A DNA stretch of 64,000 nucleotides from Myxococcales bacterium. GTDB taxonomy: Bacteria > Myxococcota_A > Polyangia > Haliangiales > Haliangiaceae. A model generated the notes under the pieces. The model was not told where the DNA came from. It ran no database searches and saw only the letters and a list, made by a program, of their open reading frames with translations. Within the stretch, counting starts at the first letter, position 1; each line of letters opens with the position of its first letter. The stretch lies in the NCBI GenBank assembly GCA_016716835.1, contig JADJUW010000001.1, positions 3,004,001 to 3,068,000 on the forward strand, given 5' to 3'. Positions 7,965 to 16,091 of this stretch are shown piece after piece. Both the position numbers and the translations under genes were made by a program.

Positions 7965-10001
7965 ATGGGTCAATCAGGCATTTCATCGCGGGCAGCCGCT
8001 TGGGTTGTGCCGCTTGCTGCGGCTAGCGATGCGCATGGCAATAAAGCAGCGGGCCTCGCCCGGCTCGTGCGCGCCGCGCAGCGTGAGCATGCAAGTGAGT
8101 TTGAGGTGCCAAGAGGTGTCGCGATATCAATCGAGGCACATGCGGCGTGGTTGGCGGAGCCAGGAGCTGCGGACGCGGTGCTGGTGGCAACGTCGCAGGC
8201 GGCGCTTAGGTCCGGTGGACTGGTAGGTGCGGCAGGGTCGCGATGGATCGTGCGGTCGTCGTCGCGCGGTGAAGATGGTGCCTCGCGCACAGGCGCCGGG
8301 GTGTTTGAATCCATTGAGATCCTTGGACTAGACGAGTTGGCGGGTGCCATCGCCGTGATTTGGCGCAGCGCTCACGGCGACGTCGCCAAGGCCTATGGCG
8401 TCGCCGGCGCGCCCATGGGCGTGGTGGTACAGCGCTTTCAAGCCGGCGCCAGCGTGGTGGCGCATGTCATGCCAGGGGCAACCTCGGTCTTGCAGTGGCG
8501 CGAACCGGGCGCGGCGTCGCCGTTGGCGTGGACGTTTTCCAACGCGCCGAATTACGCGCAAGGCGCCGTGCGTGCGGCGCGCGCCATCCACGACGTCATG
8601 GGGTTTGCCAACGGCACCGATATTGAGCTGGTAGTGAAAGATGACAAGGTGTTTGCGGTGCAAGCGCGGCCCTTGCCGCCGCGGCACGTTCGAGTTGCGA
8701 ACACACCAGAGCCAACGATTTTCGCGTTTTCGCGCGAGATGCCTGAGGTGATTTGGAAGCTCGACATCACCCACAATCCCGCGCCGCTTTCGCTGGCACA
8801 AACCGAGTTGGTTCATCACGTGGTGCGCACGGGATGGTCGCCAACGCCACTGCGCGTGGTGGGTGGATATTTGTACTATGCGAACCAACGTGCTGAACCC
8901 GCGGCAACGCCAACGCCGCGCACCGCCGATGAACTCCGCGCCGCGATGACGCCCTTGGCCGCCGACATCGAGGCTGGCTTGGCCGTGCCGACGGCGGCGC
9001 CGTCACTGCATGAAGCGCTTGCGGTCTATGGCGCGTTCTATCAACGGTGGACAACCGCCGTGGTGCCGCTGCTACGCGCGGCGCGGACGCATGTCGCGGC
9101 GGACGGACAACAAGCTATTGCAAGCGCCTCGCGCGCCAACGCGCCTGCGGCGATCTTGCGGCAAATGGCTCACGGGCAGCGCACACTCGCCGACGGCATG
9201 GCGCTGCTGGCGAACGTAGCCTCGGCGTGGGATGTCGCGGCGCCAACGTGGGGCGAAGAGCCGGCGCGCGTTGCCGCGTGGGTCGCGCACTATCGCGGCG
9301 AAAGCGATCATCGCGATAAGACACCAACCGAGGGACTTGCCGCCGAGCTCGCCTATTGGGAAGAGGCCGACGACTATTGGTTCTATGCGGCGCAAGCGAT
9401 CGTGCGGCGCGCGCTGCTCGCGATGGGTCACGCGCGCGGCATCGGCGCCGACGTCATGTGGGTGCCGTGGGCGGTCTTGGCTAGTCCGGCGCTAACGGCG
9501 GTGGAACTCACCGAACTCGCGCAACAACATCGCGCCGCGCAAGCCGAGGCTACGCGTCTGGCTATGCCGCTCGCCTTTGCCAATGGTCAAGCCCTCGCGC
9601 CCACGGCAAACGCGGCGGACCGCAACCGCTTTGCCGGCACCAGCGTCGGCGGCATTTCGCTGCCCGCTGGTGGCCTCATCGGCGTCGTCGTAAATTTAGC
9701 GCACCGCGATGGCCTTGCACTTGTCGATGTCGCCGATCGCATTGTCATCTGCGCCAACATCACGCCCGCCACCGCGCTAGCCGTCGCCGGCGCCCGCGCG
9801 ATCGTCGCGGTCACCGGCGGCCCGCTCGATCATGGCGCCGCCATCGCGCACGAGCTCGGCATGCCAACCATCGTCGGTTGCGCCGGCTGCACCACCATTC
9901 CCGACGGCGCGGTTGTTGCACTCCAGTGCCGACGGCGAAGTGACCGTGGTGGCCTAGCGCCACTTAAAACATTTCCGAGAGGCGCGACCAAACGCGCTTG
10001 A
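7965..10001 (+). CDS. PEP synthase/rifampicin phosphotransferase-like enzyme, probable frameshift at 3' end
   Basis: The N-terminal ~230 residues form a PPDK-type ATP-grasp domain (HGNKAAGLARLV, WIVRSSSRGEDGASRTGAG, FAVQARPLPPRH). The C-terminus is the swivelling phosphohistidine domain, with the catalytic His in VTGGPLDHGAAIAHELGMP. Such proteins split ATP and pass phosphate through His to pyruvate or, in rifampicin phosphotransferases, to a drug. The PEP/pyruvate barrel of PEP synthase is missing, which favours an Rph-like architecture, but the ~300-residue middle part is not recognised. In the listed frame the last ~26 residues are abnormal and run antisense into ftsA. Shifting frame near 9918 gives HSSADGEVTVVA and a stop at 9957, a typical end for this domain, so a 1-base error there is likely. 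Confidence 0.75.
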   Translation: MGQSGISSRAAAWVVPLAAASDAHGNKAAGLARLVRAAQREHASEFEVPRGVAISIEAHAAWLAEPGAADAVLVATSQAALRSGGLVGAAGSRWIVRSSSRGEDGASRTGAGVFESIEILGLDELAGAIAVIWRSAHGDVAKAYGVAGAPMGVVVQRFQAGASVVAHVMPGATSVLQWREPGAASPLAWTFSNAPNYAQGAVRAARAIHDVMGFANGTDIELVVKDDKVFAVQARPLPPRHVRVANTPEPTIFAFSREMPEVIWKLDITHNPAPLSLAQTELVHHVVRTGWSPTPLRVVGGYLYYANQRAEPAATPTPRTADELRAAMTPLAADIEAGLAVPTAAPSLHEALAVYGAFYQRWTTAVVPLLRAARTHVAADGQQAIASASRANAPAAILRQMAHGQRTLADGMALLANVASAWDVAAPTWGEEPARVAAWVAHYRGESDHRDKTPTEGLAAELAYWEEADDYWFYAAQAIVRRALLAMGHARGIGADVMWVPWAVLASPALTAVELTELAQQHRAAQAEATRLAMPLAFANGQALAPTANAADRNRFAGTSVGGISLPAGGLIGVVVNLAHRDGLALVDVADRIVICANITPATALAVAGARAIVAVTGGPLDHGAAIAHELGMPTIVGCAGCTTIPDGAVVALQCRRRSDRGGLAPLKTFPRGATKRA

Positions 10002-11201
10002 AGGCGCCGTTGCGCGGCTCGGACGACATCGAGCGATATTGCACGCGGGGTGCGCGCTCGAGGCCGGCGCCGTGGCAGACCAGGCCAACGCCCGCGGAAA
10101 ACGAGGGCGACTTAACGAGATCGATGAGCCCGCCAATGCGCGTCGGCATCGCGCGGCGCGTCGGCAAGCCGAGCACCGCTTCGGCGACGTCGCACATGCC
10201 CTCGAGCGAGGTGGTGCCGCCGGTGAGCACGACGCCCGCGGCCAAAATATCGAAGTAGCCCGAGCGCATCAGCTCGCGCTTGCAGTGTTCGAAGATCTCC
10301 TCGACGCGCGGCTCGATGACGTTGACCAATTGGCTGCGCGGCAGGACGCGCGGGCCACGGCCGCCAACCGATGGCACCTCCATGGTCTCGCCGTCGTCAA
10401 CCAGCGCACGGCTGGCGCAACCGTAGCGGCGCTTGATCTTTTCCGCAGAATCGAGCGGCGTGCGCAGCACGGTCGCGATGTCGTTGGTGATGTGGCCGCC
10501 GCCGAGAGGCAGCACCGCCGAGTGCACCAGGGCGCCATCCGAGAACACGACGATGTCGCAGGTGCCGCCGCCAATATCGATCAGCGCGACGCCGAGTTCT
10601 TTTCGTCGTCTTCGAGCACGGCTTGCGCCGAGGCGTAAGGCTCGAGCACGATCTCGGCGACCTGCAGCCCGCAACGATTGGCGCATTTAACGACGTTCTG
10701 CGCGCTCGAAACCGCCGTCGTGACGATATGTACCTTCGCCTCAAGGCGCACGCCAGCCATGCCAAGCGGATCGCGAATGCCATCTTGGTCATCGACCACG
10801 TATTGGTGCGGCAAGACGTGCAGCACCTCGCGATCCATCGGAATCGCCACCGCCTTGGCGGCCTCGAGCACGCGCGCGACGTCAGAGTCGCGGACCTCTT
10901 TGTCCTTGACCGCAACGATGCCGTGCGAGTTCATGCCGCGAATGTGCGCGCCCGAAATGCCGGCATAGACCGACGTGATTTCGCAGCCCGCCATATTTTC
11001 GGCCTCGTCGACGGCCTGCTGAATCGCCGCCACCGTAGCATCAATATTGACCACCACGCCGCGGCGCAGCCCCTTGGACGGCGCGGTGCCAACCCCGATG
11101 ATATCGACGCCGTCATCACTTACCTCTCCGACGACGCAGGCGATCTTGGTGGTGCCGATATCCAGGCCGACGATGATGGGGTTGTTTTGTGGTTTCGCCA
11201 T
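9964..11201 (-). CDS. ftsA: Cell division protein FtsA, interrupted by a single-base frameshift
   Basis: FtsA is the actin-like protein that tethers FtsZ to the membrane. Two overlapping frames make one protein. The 5' part (10581..11201) has IIVGLDIGTTKIACVVGEV, the 1C domain and ends EDDEK before running off frame. The 3' part, in the -1 frame, resumes with ELGVALIDIGGGTCDIVVF (phosphate 2 motif) and LAAGVVLTGGTTSLEGM (adenosine motif), and ends in the amphipathic tail FKRVWSRLSEMF. One added A in the A4 run (T run 10600..10603 on the plus strand) restores a 412-residue protein, exactly family length. Its start follows ftsQ by 2 bases. As ftsA is usually essential, an assembly error is more likely than inactivation. 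Confidence 0.9.
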
Positions 11202-11203
11202 GG

Positions 11204-12127
11204 TTATTTCGCAAAGGCAACGGTGACGTAGTTGGTACGCGTTTGGTTATCGAGGTAAAGCGCGCGCACCGCGGCGCGTTCGCCGGGTGCGACGGCTTCA
11301 TAGCTAGCGGTAAACTTGGCGAGCATGGCTTCGACCTGTTCGGCGTCGATCACGCCGACGTGGAGCGCGATGCCGCCCGCGCGGGTATACAGCGTGTAGG
11401 CATCGTCGTGCTCGATCCTCACTTCGCCTATGACGGCGTGCGCGGCGCGCGCCGAAGCGAGCTGGTTCCACCGCGCAAGGAGCGCACATGCCCGCGCGAT
11501 CGCCGCCGCCGCAACATCTTCATCATCGCCAAACGCCGCGCGATCGAGGCCGGAGATCACCGGCAGGCCCATGAGCTCGCCGGTCTTGGTATCGCCGCGC
11601 TTAAAGAGGCGACCGTCGGCGTCCACGAGATAGAGGCCGTCGGCGTTTACGGCGGCCACGGCGACGCGCTCGGTCACTTCAATCTCGAGCGTGTCCGGGA
11701 GCTGGCGGCTGACCGACGCCTGCCGTACCCACGGCAAGCGCTCCAGCCGTTGCTCGACGCCCTCGACATCGAGCGCAAAAATGTTGCCGCCAAGACTAAC
11801 GCCGGCGACGGCAACTACATCCGCCTCGGCCATGTGATTGGTGCCGTGAACTTCGAAGCGCGCGATGGCAAACCGCGGCGACGTGCGCAAGAATCGATAG
11901 CCGCTAAAGAGGGCGCCGCCGAGCGCCACCAACGCCAGCGTTGCCAACGTGGCAGGCAGCATCCGGACCACGACGGCGCCGACGAGACGCCACGCCGCCC
12001 CAAGCAATTCCCTCAGCGAACGCCGGCGGCGATTAGCTCTTCCGGTGGTCGGTCGGCGCCTCGCGCGAACCGCAGCACCGGCGCCCACTTGGGGATCCGT
12101 CCGTTGCGCGGTGATGCGAGCCATCAT
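11204..12127 (-). CDS. ftsQ: Cell division protein FtsQ (POTRA domain)
   Basis: FtsQ is a bitopic divisome scaffold that links FtsB/FtsL to early division proteins. The 307-residue protein has a basic N-terminal cytoplasmic tail (~50 residues), one transmembrane helix (LPATLATLALVALGGALF), a POTRA domain (FAIARFEVHGTNHMAEADVV) and the beta domain with WVRQASVSRQLPDTLEIEVTER, the best conserved block of FtsQ/DivIB. It is followed by ftsA 2 bases later on the same strand, the classical dcw order. The start is ATG ATG; either is possible. Confidence 0.93.
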   Translation of the reverse strand: MMARITAQRTDPQVGAGAAVRARRRPTTGRANRRRRSLRELLGAAWRLVGAVVVRMLPATLATLALVALGGALFSGYRFLRTSPRFAIARFEVHGTNHMAEADVVAVAGVSLGGNIFALDVEGVEQRLERLPWVRQASVSRQLPDTLEIEVTERVAVAAVNADGLYLVDADGRLFKRGDTKTGELMGLPVISGLDRAAFGDDEDVAAAAIARACALLARWNQLASARAAHAVIGEVRIEHDDAYTLYTRAGGIALHVGVIDAEQVEAMLAKFTASYEAVAPGERAAVRALYLDNQTRTNYVTVAFAK

Positions 12128-12306
12128 CTGCCACTATCCACACGGGCAAATTTGGCGCAAACTTTTTGCCTTCGGCGGAAAATGTTTTTAGCCCATCCAG
12201 CAGCGGCCTGCGGGGTCACACTACCTGTAGCGGCTGCGCTTGCAACGTCCTCACGTTTGCGTGCCGCATGTAAGCAGATGCGCGCGCACGGGTGGTAGGC
12301 GCGCGA

Positions 12307-12585
12307 CTATTCGTTGGAGACTTTCTCACGCGGGTCGTCGTCGTCGAAATCGGCGACCGTAATGCTGAACCCAGAGCTTTTGCTTGAGCCCTCGCCGCTT
12401 GCCGAGCCCTTGCTTGCGCGGCGCGGTTTTGAACGTTTGGTGCTCTTTTTTGCGCCCGCAGTCGCGGTGGTCTTGGGCGCGGCGGTGGCTGTGGGCTTGC
12501 GCTTGATTACTTGCGCCGCGGCGGGTGTTGCGGCCAAGAGGAGCGCCGCCGCCGCGAAGGCCATGAGTAAGGTTTTCGAAAACAT
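12307..12585 (-). CDS. Small exported basic protein of unknown function
   Basis: A 92-residue protein with a clear Sec signal peptide (hydrophobic core LLMAFAAAALLLAA, cleavage expected after AAA in TPAAAQ). The mature part is low complexity: Lys/Thr/Ala/Arg/Ser-rich, ending in an acidic FDDDDPREK stretch. No family is recognised. It is located between PBP1A and ftsQ on the same strand, so a periplasmic role near cell-wall synthesis is conceivable but not shown. Confidence 0.6.
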   Translation of the reverse strand: MFSKTLLMAFAAAALLLAATPAAAQVIKRKPTATAAPKTTATAGAKKSTKRSKPRRASKGSASGEGSSKSSGFSITVADFDDDDPREKVSNE

Positions 12586-12676
12586 CAGGCAAATTATACC
12601 AGACGTCCACGGCGACCAATATGTGGGAGTGAGGAGCCGATGTAGGTGAGGCTAGGCGCCGCTGTTCGCGCCAACG

Positions 12677-15223
12677 TCACCGCCGCGGCAGGGTCGCCGG
12701 ATCGACTTGTAAATCCCGTAGCTTAACTCCGTGCGTGTAGACCAAGTTGCTCGGCGCGCCGCGCTGGCCCTTGCTGTGCTCACCGCGGTCGGTTGCTTTA
12801 ACGCCGGGCGGGACCTGCCACGGGATTTCTGCGTTTGGAAAGCCCGCGCTGGTCGCATATGTAAACCGCGCCCACAGCGGCACCGCAATTAAATACGCCG
12901 CGTCGTCGAGGCCAAGCGGCCGCCGGCGCTCATCGTCGCCCACCCACACTGCCGTGATAAAGCGCGACGTATACGCAATAAATGAGACATCCATCGTATC
13001 GCTCGAGGTGCCGGTCTTGCCCGCCGCGGGAATGCCGGTCTGCCGCACCACGGTCGAAAAGCCACGGCTGACCACTTGCGCCAGCAGCTTGCTGGTTAGA
13101 TACGCCGCACGAGCGGGAATGGCCTGAACCGCAGGCGCGCCGCCGACTGCCGCCATGCGATCCAGGCGCTCGCTGCCGCGCAAATACGGATCCGCGACCA
13201 CCGTGTGATCCTCGATGGCATTGCCCTGGTTGTCGAGCACGCGGCGCGCGAACACCCACTTCAGCGCGCGTCCGTTGCGCGCAAACAGCGCGAACGCGTG
13301 CACCATCTCATGCAGATAGGTGCACGAGGCCCCAAGCGCGAGCGCCTTGTCGGCGATGATCTCGGAGGTAAAGCCCAGCTTGCGCGCCCAGGCCTCGACC
13401 TCTTTGGCACCGAGCTTGGAAAAAATATCGACCGAGGGAATGTTTTTTGAAAACACCAACGCGTATTCGAGCGTGACCTCGTGATCGATGGTGCCATGCA
13501 AGTTAAGGGGAATCCACACCTCGCCAGTCACCGGGTCGACTTGCGCCACCGGCACGTCGTTGAGCATGGTGTCAAAGCCGTAGCCCTCTTCCATGGCGAG
13601 CGAGTAGTAGATGGGCTTGTAGGTCGAGCCGGGCTGGCGGCACGCCTGATAGGCGCGATTAAACACCGAACGCGAAAAGTCGCTGCCGCCGACCATCGCC
13701 GCGACGTAACCGGTTTGATGATCGGCCGAAAAGATGGCGGTCTGCGGATATGGCGGCTGCTCAAGCGTCACCACGTTCGCGTTGGCGGCATCCCACGCCG
13801 CCTCGTCCTGCGCCGGCTTCCACTGCGGATTGGAGCCATCAGGCACATGCCACTCGCGATACTTACCGCGCTGATGCGTCTCGCGCTGCACCCACACCAC
13901 GTCGCCGACGCGCAGCGCCGACGCGACGCTGCTAATGACGCGATCGTTGACCGCCTCGCGCTCGCTCCACTTGGCCGCCCACGCCATGTTGCGCAGTGGC
14001 AGCGTGACGACGCGCGGGCCAATACGCAGCTGCGCCACACTCGGCGCGACGCTCTCGACCAGCGCGAGATAGCGGCGGCCTAGCTCGAGCTCGCCCTCGC
14101 CATACAGCGCCGTCTGCCGCCCAACAAATTCTTTGGTAGCCGCCGGCGTCAGCTTCGCCTCGGGCCCACGCCAACCTTGGCGCTTATCTTGCCGGCGTGC
14201 GCCAAACTCCGCGGTGTCATAGGCCTCGGCCTCAAACACCGGCTCGGCCGCGGCCTCGACGCGCAGGCCACCTTTCATGAGGGCCTCCTCGCCATAGGTG
14301 TCGACGACATGTCGCCGCAGGTGCTCGCCATAGTAGGGGAGCTTGTCGCCAAAAACGTCGCGAAAAGGCCGTAACGCCAACGGCTCGTTTTCGGCGGCTA
14401 GGGCCTGTTCCTTGGTGATATAGCCGTAACGCGCCATCGCCGCCAATACTTGCGCGCGCCGTGCGAGGGCGCGCTTGGTGTCGCGTAGCGGCGAATATTT
14501 ATTTGGCGCCTGCGGCAGCCCGGCGAGCAAGGCCATCTCGCCCAGCGACAGCTCGGCGAGCGATTTTTGAAAGTAGCGCTTGGCCGCCGCGCCGACGCCC
14601 CACGCACCCGCGCCAAAATAGATGTGATTGAGATAAACCGACAAGATGGTTTTTTTGGAGTAGCGCGCCTCGAGCTGCCGCGCCCAGATCGCTTCCTTGG
14701 CCTTGCGCAAAATAGATTTCTCGCTGCCAAGGAACTGTTTGGCAACCTGCTGCGTGATGGTCGAGCCGCCTTGAGAGAAATCGCGGGCGGTTAGATTGGC
14801 GGCAATCGCGCGCAGAATGCCTTTGACGTAGAGGCCCCCATGTTCGTAAAAGCGATGGTCTTCGATCGCGATCACGGCTTGCTGGAGCGGCAACGGCACC
14901 TCCGCCAGCGGCACGATCTCGCGCCATTCTTGCGAGAATTCGCCGATCAAGGTGCCGTCGGCGGCGACGATGCGCGTCGCGGCCGCGGCGGTGCGGGCGT
15001 ACTTGGTAAAATCAGGTATCGGCGGCACATTGCGCGTGAGGTGGCGAATGCCGATCGCGCTGCCACCTATTGTCAGCGCTACCAATGCGCAGGCCGCAAA
15101 GACATAAAACCGCAGCAGCCAGTACAGCACGCCACCGTCACTGACATTTGCCACGACGACGCGGACGGCCGCACCGCCGGCAGCGTTATCGGCTTTCGGC
15201 CCTGGCGGCGCGTCGGTGCTCAC
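12677..15223 (-). CDS. mrcA: Class A penicillin-binding protein (PBP1A type)
   Basis: A bifunctional peptidoglycan synthase of 848 residues. One N-terminal transmembrane helix (~residues 30-55) is followed by a GT51 glycosyltransferase domain with the catalytic Glu in AVIAIEDHRFYEHGG, QGGSTITQQVAKQF and SVYLNHIYFGAGAWGV. The transpeptidase domain has the SxxK nucleophile in QPGSTYKPIYYS, the SxN motif in VFSKNIPS and the KTG motif in AAGKTGTSSDTMD. The insert between the two domains (OB-like, ~residues 330-470) is typical of PBP1A. It acts at the periplasmic face during elongation or division. It sits on the minus strand between the sigma-factor gene and ftsQ, within the broken dcw cluster. 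Confidence 0.95.
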   Translation of the reverse strand: MSTDAPPGPKADNAAGGAAVRVVVANVSDGGVLYWLLRFYVFAACALVALTIGGSAIGIRHLTRNVPPIPDFTKYARTAAAATRIVAADGTLIGEFSQEWREIVPLAEVPLPLQQAVIAIEDHRFYEHGGLYVKGILRAIAANLTARDFSQGGSTITQQVAKQFLGSEKSILRKAKEAIWARQLEARYSKKTILSVYLNHIYFGAGAWGVGAAAKRYFQKSLAELSLGEMALLAGLPQAPNKYSPLRDTKRALARRAQVLAAMARYGYITKEQALAAENEPLALRPFRDVFGDKLPYYGEHLRRHVVDTYGEEALMKGGLRVEAAAEPVFEAEAYDTAEFGARRQDKRQGWRGPEAKLTPAATKEFVGRQTALYGEGELELGRRYLALVESVAPSVAQLRIGPRVVTLPLRNMAWAAKWSEREAVNDRVISSVASALRVGDVVWVQRETHQRGKYREWHVPDGSNPQWKPAQDEAAWDAANANVVTLEQPPYPQTAIFSADHQTGYVAAMVGGSDFSRSVFNRAYQACRQPGSTYKPIYYSLAMEEGYGFDTMLNDVPVAQVDPVTGEVWIPLNLHGTIDHEVTLEYALVFSKNIPSVDIFSKLGAKEVEAWARKLGFTSEIIADKALALGASCTYLHEMVHAFALFARNGRALKWVFARRVLDNQGNAIEDHTVVADPYLRGSERLDRMAAVGGAPAVQAIPARAAYLTSKLLAQVVSRGFSTVVRQTGIPAAGKTGTSSDTMDVSFIAYTSRFITAVWVGDDERRRPLGLDDAAYLIAVPLWARFTYATSAGFPNAEIPWQVPPGVKATDRGEHSKGQRGAPSNLVYTHGVKLRDLQVDPATLPRR

Positions 15224-15259
15224 GGTCGGCGTAGTCTAGCCAATATTACGCGCCTACGG

Positions 15260-15425
15260 CACTAGTGCCGTGTCCCAAATAACATGAGCCACCCTGCTAG
15301 GTCTGACGCCCGATGCCTGCGTTGCTCGTCGGTCGTTTGGAACCACCAAACTCCACTCCTCGCGCCTTGGCCTCGGACGTCATCCCGGCGCAGCCTGGCT
15401 CATAACATCTGGGACACGGCACTAG
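15260..15425. mobile_element. MITE-like palindromic element, copy B
   Basis: About 166 bases make one long imperfect hairpin. The outer arms 15262..15290 and 15397..15425 are inverted copies starting CTAGTGCCGTGTCCCA and ending TGAGCC. The centre has a perfect GTTTGG/CCAAAC stem near 15338..15354. The end pattern CTAGTG-yy-GTG-N12-TGAGCCA and the length match the element at 481..653, so both belong to one family. The right arm overlaps the 3' end of the sigma-factor gene and provides its final codons and stop. Confidence 0.6.
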
Positions 15426-16032
15426 CGGCCCGTTGCATTTTCCTGATCGCCTTGTGTTTTCGCGAATAAACCGCCGCCAGGTCGAGCCCAAGCGTCACGG
15501 CCACCAACTCGCTGTCGCCGTCGGCGACCAGCAAGCTCTCGATTACCTGCGCCTCGCCCTGGGACAGGCAGCCGCGCAGACGCCGCAGCTCCTGTCTCCC
15601 GGCTACGACGTCATGGCAAGAGTCCGTGGGCGGCAGTGCGCTGGCGTCGTCGCACCCCCGCAAGGATATGCGCGCGCGACGGCGGCGTTGGCTGTCTCTA
15701 GCCGCGTTGCGTGCAATCGCCGCCAGGTAGGTCGCAAACGCGGCGCGTGCAGGGTCGTAGTGGCGCAGCCGCCGAAAATCATCGTCACACAGCATGACGA
15801 AAATATCGGCAATGAGTTCGTCGTTGGCGTCGTCCCATAGCGCGCCAACGGTGGCGCGGATGTGTCGTCTAAGCGGACCCTGGTAGTCATGCCACAGGAC
15901 TCGCCAAGCCGCGGCATCATTGGCTAGCAAGCGCGTCACAAAAATATAATCGCGTTGGCGCGCGGCGGCGCTGGTGGACGTTAGCCGTTGGCGTTGGACG
16001 AGGGCAGCCGTGGTTGTGATTTTTTCGGGCAT
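15400..16032 (-). CDS. ECF-like RNA polymerase sigma factor
   Basis: A 210-residue protein with sigma-70 region 2 (VTRLLANDAAAWRVLWHDY through FATYLAAIARNAARDSQRR, including the promoter-melting and -10 contact helices) and a C-terminal region 4-like helix-turn-helix (LSQGEAQVIESLLVADGDS, LGLDLAAVYSRKHKAIRKM). It would direct RNA polymerase to a specific regulon. No anti-sigma gene is adjacent. The last ~8 codons and the stop come from the right arm of the MITE-like element, so the native C-terminus was probably replaced. A run of Arg/Thr before region 2 suggests the start could be one of several nearby codons. Confidence 0.8.
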   Translation of the reverse strand: MPEKITTTAALVQRQRLTSTSAAARQRDYIFVTRLLANDAAAWRVLWHDYQGPLRRHIRATVGALWDDANDELIADIFVMLCDDDFRRLRHYDPARAAFATYLAAIARNAARDSQRRRRARISLRGCDDASALPPTDSCHDVVAGRQELRRLRGCLSQGEAQVIESLLVADGDSELVAVTLGLDLAAVYSRKHKAIRKMQRAASAVSQML

Positions 16033-16091
16033 GCCCTGGTATCGGCGCGGCCGCGGGCGTGTTGCGCGATTTTTCGATCACGCCTGGCCGC

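Noticed and set aside
10590..10610. Programmed -1 frameshift in ftsA
   Set aside because: The required slippery heptamer is absent (C GAA AAG) and similar 1-base lesions occur in unrelated genes, so an assembly error is favoured.
15260..15425. Rho-independent terminator
   Set aside because: The palindrome is ~166 bp, has no T tract, and shares ends with another copy at 481..653; a mobile element fits better.
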